Below the pieces are notes generated by a model. That model made no database searches, was not told the origin of the DNA, and saw nothing but the letters and a program-made list of their open reading frames with translations. Below are positions 40,758-49,999 of a stretch of DNA of 64,000 bases, piece after piece; the first letter of the stretch is position 1, and each line of letters starts with the position of its first letter. Source of the DNA: Comamonas testosteroni. Lineage in GTDB: Bacteria > Pseudomonadota > Gammaproteobacteria > Burkholderiales > Burkholderiaceae_C. The position numbers and the translations under genes were made by a program. The DNA lies in the NCBI RefSeq assembly GCF_030505195.1, contig NZ_CP129672.1:496001-560000 (forward strand), written 5' to 3'.

Positions 40758-40919
40758 TTAGCCGTGGCGCTTGCCGGCCTGCTTCTTGCTGCGAGTGTGC
40801 GAACCACGCTCCAGGCTCACGCGCTGGCCGCGCCCGGGAGTGGGCAGGGTCACGCCATTGGGTGCCTGGGGACGGGGAGTGGCCTTGCGGTCTGCTTCGG
40901 TAACGATCTTATTGCCCAT
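40758..40919 (-). CDS. Small basic hypothetical protein, 53 residues
   Basis: Starts MGNKIVTEADRKATPRPQAP and ends in a strongly basic SHTRSKKQAGKRHG. It is rich in Lys/Arg/Gly/Pro, probably unstructured, and could bind nucleic acid. A weak GAG element precedes the ATG. No family is recognised; similar short proteins occur in Comamonadaceae genomes. It was found by reading the minus strand directly. Confidence 0.65.
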   Translation of the reverse strand: MGNKIVTEADRKATPRPQAPNGVTLPTPGRGQRVSLERGSHTRSKKQAGKRHG

Positions 40920-41116
40920 GTCGAATTCTCAATTGGGAGGTTGAAAAGGATCAATTAGGCCACAGCCAGAGAATTCGCGCCAAATAAATACAGACTTTCG
41001 CGTGCGGATTCAGTGTTTTTCAGCGAATGCCTGCCTCGCGAATCAGTGAATCGACGGCAATTGCAGGTGTTCAAAGCCTCAAACCATTGAAGTGAAAGCG
41101 CTGCTCGCCATCACCT

Positions 41117-42772
41117 TCAGGCCGCCGGCAACTCGGCAACGACGGCAGCGACCTCGACCAGCTGGCGCGTATAGGCCTGCTGCGGCGCAGTCAACACCGC
41201 CTGCACCCCGCCCTGCTCCACGATCTGTCCGTCCTTCATGACCAGCACCTCATGGGCCATGGCGCGAATCACATCCACATCGTGGGTGATGAGCAGATAG
41301 GCCAGACCACGCTCCTTCTGCAGCCGCTGCAGCAGGGCCAGCACCTGCTGCTGAATGGTGACATCAAGTGCACTCGTGGGCTCGTCCAGCACCAACACCT
41401 CGGGCTCCATGATGAGCGCGCGTGAAATCGCCAGGCGCTGCCGCTGCCCGCCCGAGAATTCATGCGGATAGCGCTGCAGCAGGCCGGGAAACTGGGCCTC
41501 GGTCAACCCCACCTCCTCCAGCATCTTGAGCACGCGCTCGCGCCGCAGCGCGGCAGCGAGCTCAGGGGCATGGATCTGCAGGCCTTCGCCGACGATCTCC
41601 TCCACCGTCATGCGTGGAGAGAGCGAGGAAAACGGATCCTGAAACACCACCTGGATCTTGCGCCGCAGCGCCAGATTGGCGGCGCTGTTGCGGATTGCCG
41701 GCTGCTGCCATGGCCTGCCGGCCACCTGCAGCTCCCCGGCCGCAGGCAACAGCCCCAGCACGGCCTGGGCCAGCGTGGATTTGCCCGAGCCCGATTCACC
41801 GATCACCCCCAGGGTACGGCCAGGCCGCAGCAGCATATCTGCGCCCTTGACCGCCACGAATGCCCCTTTCTTGAACCAGCCGCGAATCCCGGGCAAAGGC
41901 GTGGCATAGCTCACCTGCAGGGCCCGGGTCTGCACCACGGCCGCCTCGCCGCCCGGCTCGGCCCCCTCCACCACATTGCGCACCGGCCGACTGGCCAGCA
42001 GCTTGCGGGTATAGGGGTGCTGCGGGTTCTGCATGAGATCGACCACAGCGCCCTGCTCCACGAGACGGCCTTTTTCCATGACCGCCACGCGGTCGGCGAA
42101 GCGGCGCACCAGGTTCAGGTCATGCGTGATCATCAGCACGGCCATGCCGGTCTGTCGCTGCAGATCGGCCAGCAGATCCAGGATCTGGCCGCGCAGCGTC
42201 ACATCCAGCGCCGTTGTCGGCTCATCGGCCAGCAGCAGCCGGGGACGACTGGCCAGGGCCATGGCAATCATGGCGCGCTGACGCTGGCCACCGCTGAGCT
42301 GGTGCGGAAAGCTCTGCGCGCGGCGCCCGGGCTCGGGGATACCGGTAGTGGCCAGCAGCTCCACCGCCTGCTTCAAGGCCTGGGCCCGGCTCAATGCCTG
42401 CTTGAGTTGCAGCACCTCTGCCACCTGCGCGCCCACGGTCATCAGCGGGTTCAGCGCCGTCATCGGCTCCTGAAAGATCATGGCGATATCACCGCCGCGT
42501 ATGCCCTGCATCTCGCGCTCCGAAAGCCCCAGCAGGTCGCGCCCGTCCAGCAGGGCCCGACCACCCAGTTGCGCATCGCCCACCAGGCGCAGCAGCGACA
42601 GCGCCGTGACCGACTTGCCCGAGCCGGACTCCCCCACCAGCGCCAGCTTTTCACCGGCCGCCAGCTCGAAGCTCACCTCCTGCACCACGGGCTTGCCCGC
42701 AAAAGACACGCTCAGATCGTGCACGCTCAGCAGCTGGCTGCGGCTCTCCATCCCGTATTTCTCCTCGCTCAT
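41117..42772 (-). CDS. yejF: Duplicated ABC transporter ATPase of a peptide importer (YejF-like)
   Basis: About 551 residues holding two complete nucleotide-binding domains. The first has GESGSGKSVTALSLL and signature LSGGQRQRAMIAMALA; the second has GESGSGKSTLAQAVL and FSGGQRQRLAISRALI, each with Walker B and His switch. The fused double ATPase is the YejF form of oligopeptide importers. The ATG at 42772 overlaps the yejE stop (ATGA). It energises uptake through YejBE. Confidence 0.93.
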   Translation of the reverse strand: MSEEKYGMESRSQLLSVHDLSVSFAGKPVVQEVSFELAAGEKLALVGESGSGKSVTALSLLRLVGDAQLGGRALLDGRDLLGLSEREMQGIRGGDIAMIFQEPMTALNPLMTVGAQVAEVLQLKQALSRAQALKQAVELLATTGIPEPGRRAQSFPHQLSGGQRQRAMIAMALASRPRLLLADEPTTALDVTLRGQILDLLADLQRQTGMAVLMITHDLNLVRRFADRVAVMEKGRLVEQGAVVDLMQNPQHPYTRKLLASRPVRNVVEGAEPGGEAAVVQTRALQVSYATPLPGIRGWFKKGAFVAVKGADMLLRPGRTLGVIGESGSGKSTLAQAVLGLLPAAGELQVAGRPWQQPAIRNSAANLALRRKIQVVFQDPFSSLSPRMTVEEIVGEGLQIHAPELAAALRRERVLKMLEEVGLTEAQFPGLLQRYPHEFSGGQRQRLAISRALIMEPEVLVLDEPTSALDVTIQQQVLALLQRLQKERGLAYLLITHDVDVIRAMAHEVLVMKDGQIVEQGGVQAVLTAPQQAYTRQLVEVAAVVAELPAA

Positions 42773-43914
42773 GGCTTGCCTCCCGTGCGCTTTGCTGCAT
42801 GCGTGCGCGCCTGCTTGCGCGGGTCCAGCGCATCGCGCAGGGCGTCCCCCATGAAGGTCAGCAACAGCAGCGTGATGACCAGCACGCCAAAGGTGGACAG
42901 GGAAATCCACCAGGCATCGATATTGTTCTTGCCCTGGCTCAGCAGCTCGCCCAGGCTGGGTGTGCCCGGGGGAACGCCCAGGCCCAGAAAATCGAGCGAG
43001 GTCAGCGCCAGGATGGCCCCGCTCATGCGAAACGGCAAAAAGGTGATCACCGGTGTCATGCTGTTGGGCAGGATGTGGCGAAAGATGACGGAGCGATTGC
43101 TGGCACCCAGCGCCTGGGCGGATTTCACATAGTCGAGCTGGCGGTTGCGCAGAAACTCGGCGCGCACATAGTCGGCCAGCCCCATCCAGCCAAACAGGCT
43201 CAGCAAGATCAGCAGCAGCGAGACGCTGGGCGCAAACAGCGCACTGAAGATGATGAGCAGGTAGAGCTCAGGCATGGAGCCCCAGATTTCCGTCAGGCGC
43301 TGAAAGGCCAGATCCGTCCTGCCGCCGAAAAAGCCCTGCACAGCCCCCGCCAGCACACCCAGCAGCACGCCCACGGCCGTCAGCGCCAGGCCGAACAGCA
43401 CGCTGACGCGAAAACCGTAGATGAGCTGCGCCAGCAGATCGCGCCCCCGGTCATCGGTGCCCAGCCAGTTGTCGGCCGACGGTGCAGAAGGGTTGGGCGA
43501 CTTGGCAAAGTAGTTGATGGTGGACTTGCCATAGCGGTTGAAGGGGAAGATCGCCCAGTTATCGCCCTCACCAAGCCTTTGCCGGATGAAGGGGTCGAGG
43601 TAATCGGTTGGCGTATGGAAATCGCCCCCAAACGTGGTTTCCGGGTAATCGTGCAGCAGCGGCAGATAGATCTGCCCCTCATAGCGCACGATGAGCGGCT
43701 TGTCGTTGGACAGCAACTCGGCAAACAGGCTGAGCACCACCAGCACCGAGAAGATCAGCAGGCTGACAAAGCCCAGTCGGTTGGATTTGAAACGCCTCCA
43801 GGCCCGGCGCCCAGGGGATTCGGATTGGGCAGCAGGCGCTGCCGGTGCACTTTTTGCTCCTGCATTCATAGCATCTTGCATTGGCAGGGCATTGGTTTGA
43901 GGCTTATCTTGCAT
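42769..43914 (-). CDS. yejE: ABC transporter permease, YejE-like
   Basis: 381 residues of the DppC/OppC class with about six membrane helices. A long cytoplasmic N-terminus and a large periplasmic loop (PTDYLDPFIRQRLGEGDNWA) before NWLGTDDRGRDLLAQLIYG are features of YejE. The EAA-type loop (YVKSAQALGASNRSVIFRHI) contacts the ATPase. It starts three bases after yejB ends. Confidence 0.93.
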   Translation of the reverse strand: MQDKPQTNALPMQDAMNAGAKSAPAAPAAQSESPGRRAWRRFKSNRLGFVSLLIFSVLVVLSLFAELLSNDKPLIVRYEGQIYLPLLHDYPETTFGGDFHTPTDYLDPFIRQRLGEGDNWAIFPFNRYGKSTINYFAKSPNPSAPSADNWLGTDDRGRDLLAQLIYGFRVSVLFGLALTAVGVLLGVLAGAVQGFFGGRTDLAFQRLTEIWGSMPELYLLIIFSALFAPSVSLLLILLSLFGWMGLADYVRAEFLRNRQLDYVKSAQALGASNRSVIFRHILPNSMTPVITFLPFRMSGAILALTSLDFLGLGVPPGTPSLGELLSQGKNNIDAWWISLSTFGVLVITLLLLTFMGDALRDALDPRKQARTHAAKRTGGKP

Positions 43915-43917
43915 AAA

Positions 43918-44946
43918 TCAGTCAAACTTGACCCGGGGGTCCACCCAGACATAGCAAAGATCGCTGATGAGCTTGGTCACCAGACCGATCAGCGTGAAAA
44001 GATACAGCGTGCCCAGCACCACGGGAAAGTCGCGGCGAATCACGCTTTCATAGCTGAGCAGACCCAGGCCGTCGAGCGAGAACAGGGTCTCGATCAGCAG
44101 CGCGCCGGCAAAGAAGGCGCCGATGAAAGCCGAGGGAAAGCCCGTGACGATGGGAATCAGCGCATTGCGAAACACATGCTTGTAGAGCACCTGGCGCTCG
44201 GACAAGCCCTTGGCGCGGGCCGTCAGCACATATTGCTTGCGGATCTCCTCAAGAAAAGAGTTCTTGGTCAGCATGGCCGTCACGGCAAAGCTGCCCGCCA
44301 CCATGGCCGTCACAGGCAGCGCGATATGCCAGAGATAGTCCGCCACCTTGCCCATGGCGCCGAGCTCGTCGAAATTGGCCGATGTCAGCCCGCGCAGCGG
44401 AAACCACTGCAGCTGCCCACCAAAGATGACCAGCAGCGCCACGCCCAGCACAAAGCCCGGGATGGCATAGCCGATGAGAATCAAAATGGTGGTTGCCAGA
44501 TCGAAGCGCGAGCCCGCTCGCACAGCCTTGGCCACACCCAGCGGCACAGCCACCAGATAGCTGATGAAAAACGTCCACAGCCCCAGGCTGATGGAGACCG
44601 GCAGCTTTTCCTTGACCAGCGCCCAGACGCTTTTGTTCTGGAAAAAGCTGGTGCCCAGATCAAAACGCGCAAACTGGCCCAGCATCTGCACGAATCGCTC
44701 GAGCGGCGGCTTGTCAAAGCCGTACAGCGCCTTGATCTCCTCCAGGCGTTTGGGATCCACGCCCTGGCCGCCCCGATAGCTCATGGAAGCGCCTTCGGCT
44801 CCATGTCCGGCGCCGGCCTTGGCCTCGGCCAGATACTGTTCCACCGGGCCGCCTGGCACGAACTGGATGACCACAAAGGTCAGCAGCAGCACGCCCAGCA
44901 GCGTGGGGATCATCAGCAAAATGCGTTTGAAAATATAGGCAAACAT
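43918..44946 (-). CDS. yejB: ABC transporter permease, YejB-like
   Basis: 342 residues of the DppB/OppB class. It starts MFAYIFKRILLMIPTLLGVL, with the FVPGGPVEQYLAEAK motif typical of YejB and the EAA loop YVLTARAKGLSERQVLYKHV. It pairs with YejE to form the channel. The tandem 90 bp repeats lie between this gene and yejA upstream. Confidence 0.93.
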   Translation of the reverse strand: MFAYIFKRILLMIPTLLGVLLLTFVVIQFVPGGPVEQYLAEAKAGAGHGAEGASMSYRGGQGVDPKRLEEIKALYGFDKPPLERFVQMLGQFARFDLGTSFFQNKSVWALVKEKLPVSISLGLWTFFISYLVAVPLGVAKAVRAGSRFDLATTILILIGYAIPGFVLGVALLVIFGGQLQWFPLRGLTSANFDELGAMGKVADYLWHIALPVTAMVAGSFAVTAMLTKNSFLEEIRKQYVLTARAKGLSERQVLYKHVFRNALIPIVTGFPSAFIGAFFAGALLIETLFSLDGLGLLSYESVIRRDFPVVLGTLYLFTLIGLVTKLISDLCYVWVDPRVKFD

Positions 44947-44982
44947 CTTCGATCAACCCTTGTTTTCAGCCACGGCGGCGAT

Positions 44983-45430
44983 GGCCGCAGCGCCGGGCCG
45001 CCCCAAGCAAGGCCAGCCCCCTTGGGGGGCTGCGACCCGTGCAACGGTGGAGCGTGGGGGCCACCTTACCGGGGCCGCAGCGCCGGGCCGCCCCAAGCAA
45101 GGCCGGCCCCCCTTGGGGGGCAGCGACCCGTGCAACGGTGGAGCGTGGGGGCCACCTTACCGGGGCCGCAGCGCCGGGCCGCCCCAAGCAAGGCCAGCCC
45201 CCTTGGGGGCAGCCACCCGTGCAACGGTGGAGCGTGGGGGCCACCTTACCGGGGCCGCAGCGCCGGGCCGCCCCAAGCAAGGCCGGGGCCCCTTGGGGGC
45301 AGCGCCCCGTGCAACGGTGGAGCGCGGGGGCCACTTTACCGGGGCCGCAGCGCCGGGCCGCCCCAAGCAAGGTCGGCCCCCTTGGGGGGCAGCGACCCGT
45401 GCAACGGTGGAGCGTGGGGGCCACTTTACT
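44983..45430. repeat. Five tandem copies of a GC-rich 90 bp repeat between yejA and yejB
   Basis: Units start at about 44983, 45073, 45164, 45253 and 45343, so period 89-91 bases. Each contains GCAGCGCCGGGCCGCCCC, an inverted C-run/G-run that can fold (GCCCCC-TT-GGGGGC), and GTGCAACGGTGGAGCG. Copies differ by a few substitutions and one- to two-base indels. The last copy runs into the yejA stop codon (TAA at 45428-45426). Spacers are absent, so this is not CRISPR. Long open frames through it are artefacts of base composition. Confidence 0.9.
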
Positions 45431-47240
45431 TAGCCCACCAGGCATAGACCGCCCATAGCTCGCCCGGCGAATAAGCCGGAATCTGCCCCGGCAGCGCCAG
45501 CCTCCAGGCGTCATAGACCATCCGGTGCGTGCCCGAGTAATACTGGGGAATCAGGTAATGGCCGTGCACGATGATGCGCTCCAGCGCATGGCAGGCGGGC
45601 AGCATCTGCTGCTCGGACTTGGCAGCCGCCATCTGGGCGATGATGGCATCCACGGCCCGGCTCTTGAGCCCGACATAGTTGGCGCCCCCTTCCACATCGG
45701 CAGCGGCGCTGCCAAACAGCTCGGCATATTCCTGACCCGGGTTGTGCGTGCCGGGCACGTTCAGCGTCACGATGTCGAAATCGTATTTGTCCATGCGCTG
45801 CTGATAGAGCGCGTAGTCCACATTGCGCACCTTGAGCGTGATGCCCAGCTTTTCCAGGTTGCGCATCCAGCTGCTGACAATCTTGACGCCGCTCTCGCTG
45901 CTGTCCAGATACTCCAGCACCATGGGCTCGCCGCTGGCGTTGCGCAAGGCTCCGTCCCTGACCGTCCAGCCGGCATCGGCCAGCAGCTTCTGCGCGCGGC
46001 GCAGATTGCCGCGCAGGCCGTCGCCCGTATCGGTGCGTGGCGGCTGGGCCATGGGCCCCAGCGTGGCCGGTGGCAGGCTGGTCTTGAAAGGGGTGAGCAG
46101 GGCCAGCTCCGCCTCGGTGGGTTCGCCCCGGGTCTCGCACGCCGTGTTGCCGAACAAGCCGTGCACACGCTGGTAGGCGCCGTAGAACATCTGGCGGTTC
46201 ATCCACTCGTAGTCATAGGCCAGACCCAGCGCCTCGCGCACGCGCACATCCTTGAGCTGCTCGCGGCGCAGGTTCAGGAAGAAGCTCTGAAAGCCCGAAG
46301 GCAGCTTGTTCTCGAACGCGCCCTTGACCAGCTCGCCCGATGCAAAGCGCTTGCCCGTCAGGCGTCTTGCCCAGTCCCCTGCGCTATTGATGCGCATGAG
46401 ATCGAACTCGCCGGCCTTGAGCGCCTCCAGCCGCGCCGTTCCATCCTTGTAGATCTTGATCGTGATGCGCTCGAAGTTGGCCAGCCCGACACGCACCGGC
46501 AAGGCGGCCCCCCAGTAGCTGGCGTCGCGCACATAGCTGATGTCCTTGCCGAACTTGACCGGACCGATCTTGTAAGGCCCGCTGCCGATCGGCGTGTCCA
46601 TCACCACCTGGTCAAAGGCCTTGGGCTTGCCATCCGCTCCCAGCCCCCAATCGCGGCTGAACACCGGCAGCAGGGTGCCCACGGTCAGCGGCAGGTCACG
46701 ATTGGGCTTTTTGAAGCGAAAGCGCACCGTGCGCTCATCGATCACGTCACAGCCGGCCACCTCGGCAAACAGCGTCTTGTAGCCGGGCGAGACATATTTG
46801 CTCAGCAGCGTCTCATAGCTGTGCTTCACATCCTGGGCCAGTACCGGCTTGCCGTTGTGAAAGCGCGCCTGCTTGCGCAGCTTGAAGGTCGCAGACAGAC
46901 CGTCGGCCGCCACCTCCACATCCTCGGCCAGCAGGCCATAGCCCGTAGCGGTTTCATCGAGGCTGGGGGTCAGCAGGCTCTCGAACAGCATGTCCGCCAG
47001 ATAGGCAGGCGGCGAGCCCTTGATCGTGAAGGGGTTGTACTTGTCGAAGGTCGAATAGCGCAAATTGCTGACCATGCGCAGCTCGCCGCCCTTGGGCGCT
47101 TGAGGGTTCACATAGTCAAAGTGCTTGAAGTCAGCCGCGTACTTGGGCTGACCCCAGAGCGCATAGCCATGTGCTGCCAGGGCAGGTGTGGCAACTTGGC
47201 TGCTGACAATCAGGGCTGAGCAAATCATCCAATGGCGCAT
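45426..47240 (-). CDS. yejA: Periplasmic peptide-binding protein of the yej importer (YejA-like)
   Basis: 604 residues of the SBP_bac_5 (OppA/DppA) class. A signal peptide ends ...TPALA before AHGYALWGQPKYAADFKHFD, the YejA-type start. Further family stretches are KGGELRMVSNLRYSTFDKYN, LVKGAFENKLPSGFQSFFLN and GMYN-like C-terminal segments. In E. coli YejABEF takes up microcin C; in other bacteria it imports peptides including muropeptides. A much longer open frame upstream (to 48272) is opposite fabI and is rejected; the ATG at 47240 (MRHWMICSAL) matches the signal peptide. Confidence 0.92.
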   Translation of the reverse strand: MRHWMICSALIVSSQVATPALAAHGYALWGQPKYAADFKHFDYVNPQAPKGGELRMVSNLRYSTFDKYNPFTIKGSPPAYLADMLFESLLTPSLDETATGYGLLAEDVEVAADGLSATFKLRKQARFHNGKPVLAQDVKHSYETLLSKYVSPGYKTLFAEVAGCDVIDERTVRFRFKKPNRDLPLTVGTLLPVFSRDWGLGADGKPKAFDQVVMDTPIGSGPYKIGPVKFGKDISYVRDASYWGAALPVRVGLANFERITIKIYKDGTARLEALKAGEFDLMRINSAGDWARRLTGKRFASGELVKGAFENKLPSGFQSFFLNLRREQLKDVRVREALGLAYDYEWMNRQMFYGAYQRVHGLFGNTACETRGEPTEAELALLTPFKTSLPPATLGPMAQPPRTDTGDGLRGNLRRAQKLLADAGWTVRDGALRNASGEPMVLEYLDSSESGVKIVSSWMRNLEKLGITLKVRNVDYALYQQRMDKYDFDIVTLNVPGTHNPGQEYAELFGSAAADVEGGANYVGLKSRAVDAIIAQMAAAKSEQQMLPACHALERIIVHGHYLIPQYYSGTHRMVYDAWRLALPGQIPAYSPGELWAVYAWWAK

Positions 47241-47360
47241 GCGACAATTCTGCCCTACCCCGACTGATTCGCACCCAGTTCGAGCGGATACGTTTTCAAA
47301 GATGGCGCGTCTGCCACAGATGCGGCCATCGTCTCTTTCAATTTTCTTTGGAGAACAACA

Positions 47361-48161
47361 ATGGGTTTTCTCGCCGGTAAAAAGCTGCTGATCACGGGCG
47401 TTCTGTCCAACCGCTCCATTGCCTACGGCATTGCCAAGGCCTGCCACGAGCAAGGCGCAGAGCTGGCTTTCAGCTATGTGGGCGAACGCTTCAAGGATCG
47501 CATTACCGAATTTGCGGCCGACTTCAACTCCACGCTGGTGTTTGACTGCGACGTCGGCAGCGACGAGCAAATCGAAGCCATGTTCAAGGGCCTGGGCGAA
47601 GCCTGGGGCAAGTTCGACGGTTTTGTGCATTCCATCGGTTTTGCCCCCCGTGAAGCCATTGCCGGCAACTTCCTGGACGGCCTGAGCCGCGAATCCTTCA
47701 AGATCGCCCACGATATCAGCGCCTACAGCTTCCCCGCCATGGCCAAGGCTGCCCTGCCTTACCTGAACGACAAGTCCTCGCTGCTGACCCTGTCGTACCT
47801 GGGCGCTCTGCGCTCCATCCCCAACTACAACACCATGGGTCTGGCCAAGGCATCGCTGGAAGCATCCGTGCGCTACCTGGCCGAAGCCGTGGGCCGCACT
47901 GCCGACGGCCGCGCCATCCGCGCCAACGGCATCTCCGCCGGCCCCATCAAGACCCTGGCGGCCTCGGGCATCAAGGACTTCGGCAAGCTGCTGGGCCGTG
48001 TGGCCGATGCTGCCCCCCTGCGCCGCAACGTGACGATTGAAGACGTGGGCAATGTCGCCGCCTTCCTGCTGTCCGACCTGGCCTCCGGCGTGACCGCCGA
48101 AATCACCTATGTGGACGGCGGCTTCAGCCAGACAGCAGGCCTGTCGGCCGATCAGGTCTGA
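47361..48161 (+). CDS. fabI: Enoyl-[acyl-carrier-protein] reductase (NADH)
   Basis: 266 residues. The FabI nucleotide motif is [20 protein letters not shown], and the active-site Tyr and Lys are in [33 protein letters not shown] and the ending [13 protein letters not shown] are typical. It catalyses the last reduction of each fatty-acid elongation cycle and is the triclosan target. The ATG has TTTGGAGAAC upstream. Confidence 0.97.
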   Translation: MGFLAGKKLLITGVLSNRSIAYGIAKACHEQGAELAFSYVGERFKDRITEFAADFNSTLVFDCDVGSDEQIEAMFKGLGEAWGKFDGFVHSIGFAPREAIAGNFLDGLSRESFKIAHDISAYSFPAMAKAALPYLNDKSSLLTLSYLGALRSIPNYNTMGLAKASLEASVRYLAEAVGRTADGRAIRANGISAGPIKTLAASGIKDFGKLLGRVADAAPLRRNVTIEDVGNVAAFLLSDLASGVTAEITYVDGGFSQTAGLSADQV

Positions 48162-48183
48162 GCCCCAGGCTTTTGACGACACC

Positions 48184-48222
48184 AGCCCCGCAGGCTTCTG
48201 AGGCCTGCGGGGCTTTGTTTTT
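48184..48222 (+). terminator. Rho-independent terminator after fabI
   Basis: AGCCCCGCAGGC, a short loop, GCCTGCGGGGCT, then TTGTTTTT, about 25 bases past the fabI stop. Confidence 0.85.
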
Positions 48223-48332
48223 GGGACCGCTCCCGACATCTTGGCCCTTGCCCTACAAGCGCGGCAGAGCACTGACGCTATGGTTCACAGTGTTTTCTCT
48301 ATGGTTCTTGCGAATATTCAAGAGGAGCTTAC

Positions 48333-48854
48333 ATGCCATATCGTTTTCTCATCCTGACCGCATTCGCTGCGGCCCTGACGGCCTGCAGCACCCCCGAGCC
48401 CCAGCCCGCCCAGGCCATTGCCAGATTGCAGGCCACTTCGGGCAGCAAGGTCAGCGGCGATGCGAAATTCACCCAGAAGACCGGCCAGCAGGTCGTGATC
48501 AATGCCGTGGTTCACGGCCTCAAGCCCAATTCCGAGCACGGCTTTCACATCCACGACAAGGGCGACTGCGGCGACAACGGCAATGCCGCTGCCGGCCACT
48601 TCAACCCGCTGGGCAATCCGCATGGCAAATATGACTCGACCCAGCACCATATGGGCGACCTGCCAAGCCTGAAGGCCGACTCCAACGGCGTGGCCACCGT
48701 CAACGTACAGTCGGCAGACATCACCTTGCTGGCCGGCCCTGGCAATGTCATAGGCCGCGCGGTCATCGTCCATGTCCAGCCCGACGACTACACCACCCAG
48801 CCCACGGGCAATGCCGGCGCGCGCATCGCCTGCGCCGTCATCAGCCGCGACTGA
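48333..48854 (+). CDS. sodC: Cu/Zn superoxide dismutase, lipoprotein type
   Basis: 173 residues. A lipobox (LTAC, Cys18) marks it as an envelope lipoprotein. Metal ligands align with the family: H72, H74, H89 and H147 for copper; H89, H97, H106 and D109 for zinc; a disulphide between C79 and C167 is expected. The GNAGARIACAVI ending is typical. It removes superoxide in the periplasm. AGAGGAG lies upstream of the ATG, giving a strong start. Confidence 0.95.
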   Translation: MPYRFLILTAFAAALTACSTPEPQPAQAIARLQATSGSKVSGDAKFTQKTGQQVVINAVVHGLKPNSEHGFHIHDKGDCGDNGNAAAGHFNPLGNPHGKYDSTQHHMGDLPSLKADSNGVATVNVQSADITLLAGPGNVIGRAVIVHVQPDDYTTQPTGNAGARIACAVISRD

Positions 48855-48871
48855 AGGCCTTGCCCCCTGAC

Positions 48872-48903
48872 AAAAGCCGCTGCCTGGCTGCAGCGGCTTT
48901 TTC
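48872..48903 (+). terminator. Rho-independent terminator after sodC
   Basis: AAAGCCGCTG, an 8-base loop, CAGCGGCTTTTT, about 20 bases past the sodC stop. Confidence 0.8.
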
Positions 48904-49032
48904 ATTGAAGTCACCACAATCCCTATAGCGATAAGCCGCTGATAGCCATGTTTTTTGAAATGGGCTCATACCCGCATCGACGGCCTGGGCTTCGCGCTCT
49001 AGCATGAGCTGCCTCATTACCGGGAGATAGCC

Positions 49033-49938
49033 ATGCCTGAGCCACGGCACCGATCCCTTCGGGAATGCATTCACTGGCTGGTCTGCGCCTGCCTCTGCCT
49101 GGGCTTTGTTGCCGTGCGGGCCCAGACCACGGCCCAGCCGCCTTCGCTGATGCTGGCCCAGGTCTGGCGCAGCGGCCTGCCGCTGCAGGACTATTGGGTC
49201 AGCGAAAAACTGGACGGCGTACGCGGCTACTGGAACGGCCACCAGCTCATCAGCCGTGGCGGGCTGCGGATCGCGACGCCAGAGTGGTTTGTCCGGGACT
49301 GGCCGGCCACCCCCATGGATGGCGAGCTCTGGGCCGGACGCGGCCGGTTTGGCCATGCCCAGTCCACCACGGCACAGGCCATCCCTGACGACCAAGCCTG
49401 GCGCCAGATGAGATTCATGGTGTTTGATCTGCCCGCCGCTGCGGGCAGCTTTGACCAGCGCCTGCCGCTGCTGCAGCGCACCGTCGGTGCCATTGCCCAG
49501 GACTGGGTGCAGATGGTGGAGCAGCGCAAGCTCGGCTCGGAAGCCGAGTTGCAGCAATGGCTGCACACCGTCGTCAAAGGCGGCGGCGAGGGCTTGATGC
49601 TGCACAAGGGCAGCGCGCCCTATCGCCCGGGCCGCAGCGACGATCTGCTCAAGCTCAAGCCTTTCGATGATGCCGAAGCCCGGGTCATAGGCTACAAAAG
49701 CGGACGCGGGCAATGGCAGGGCATGACGGGGGCGCTACTGGTTCAGACCCCGGACGGCAAGCAGTTTTCACTAGGCTCCGGGCTGACGGCGCAGTTGCGC
49801 AAAAGCCCGCCTGTGCTCGGCAGCTGGGTCACCTACCGCTATCAGGGCCTGCACGAAAAAAGCGGCCTGCCGCGCTTTGCCCGCTTTTTGCGCGTGCGCA
49901 GCGAGCCGGGCTTTCAACCCGAGCCGGCAGGCCCGTGA
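49033..49938 (+). CDS. Exported ATP-dependent DNA ligase (LigE-like, minimal)
   Basis: 301 residues. An N-terminal hydrophobic segment (LVCACLCLGFVAVRA) is a signal peptide or anchor. The adenylation motif is SEKLDGVRGYW with the nucleotidyl Lys at 59; PMDGELWAGRG, FMVFDL, GEGLMLHKGSA and LLKLKPF match ligase motifs III to V. A short OB-fold follows, without other domains. Small ligases with signal peptides are known in Neisseria, Haemophilus and Vibrio and are linked to DNA handling outside the cytoplasm. The start at 49033 has GGGAGATAG upstream. Activity on nicked DNA is predicted; the periplasmic role is inferred. Confidence 0.9.
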   Translation: MPEPRHRSLRECIHWLVCACLCLGFVAVRAQTTAQPPSLMLAQVWRSGLPLQDYWVSEKLDGVRGYWNGHQLISRGGLRIATPEWFVRDWPATPMDGELWAGRGRFGHAQSTTAQAIPDDQAWRQMRFMVFDLPAAAGSFDQRLPLLQRTVGAIAQDWVQMVEQRKLGSEAELQQWLHTVVKGGGEGLMLHKGSAPYRPGRSDDLLKLKPFDDAEARVIGYKSGRGQWQGMTGALLVQTPDGKQFSLGSGLTAQLRKSPPVLGSWVTYRYQGLHEKSGLPRFARFLRVRSEPGFQPEPAGP

Positions 49939-49999
49939 CCCGGGCTTCATCGCTGCCTGCGACTGCCGACCATACGCCTCACGCCCACAGCGCCCCAAT

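Noticed and set aside
44983..45430. CRISPR array
   Set aside because: Repeats are about 90 bp, directly adjacent with no unique spacers, and no cas genes are present.
42799..45447. 882-codon plus-strand open frame over yejEB and the repeat array
   Set aside because: Antisense to certain permease genes and running through tandem repeats; no family features.
45426..48272. Single 948-residue protein including yejA
   Set aside because: The upstream part is antisense to fabI; the signal peptide at MRHWMICSAL marks the real yejA start.
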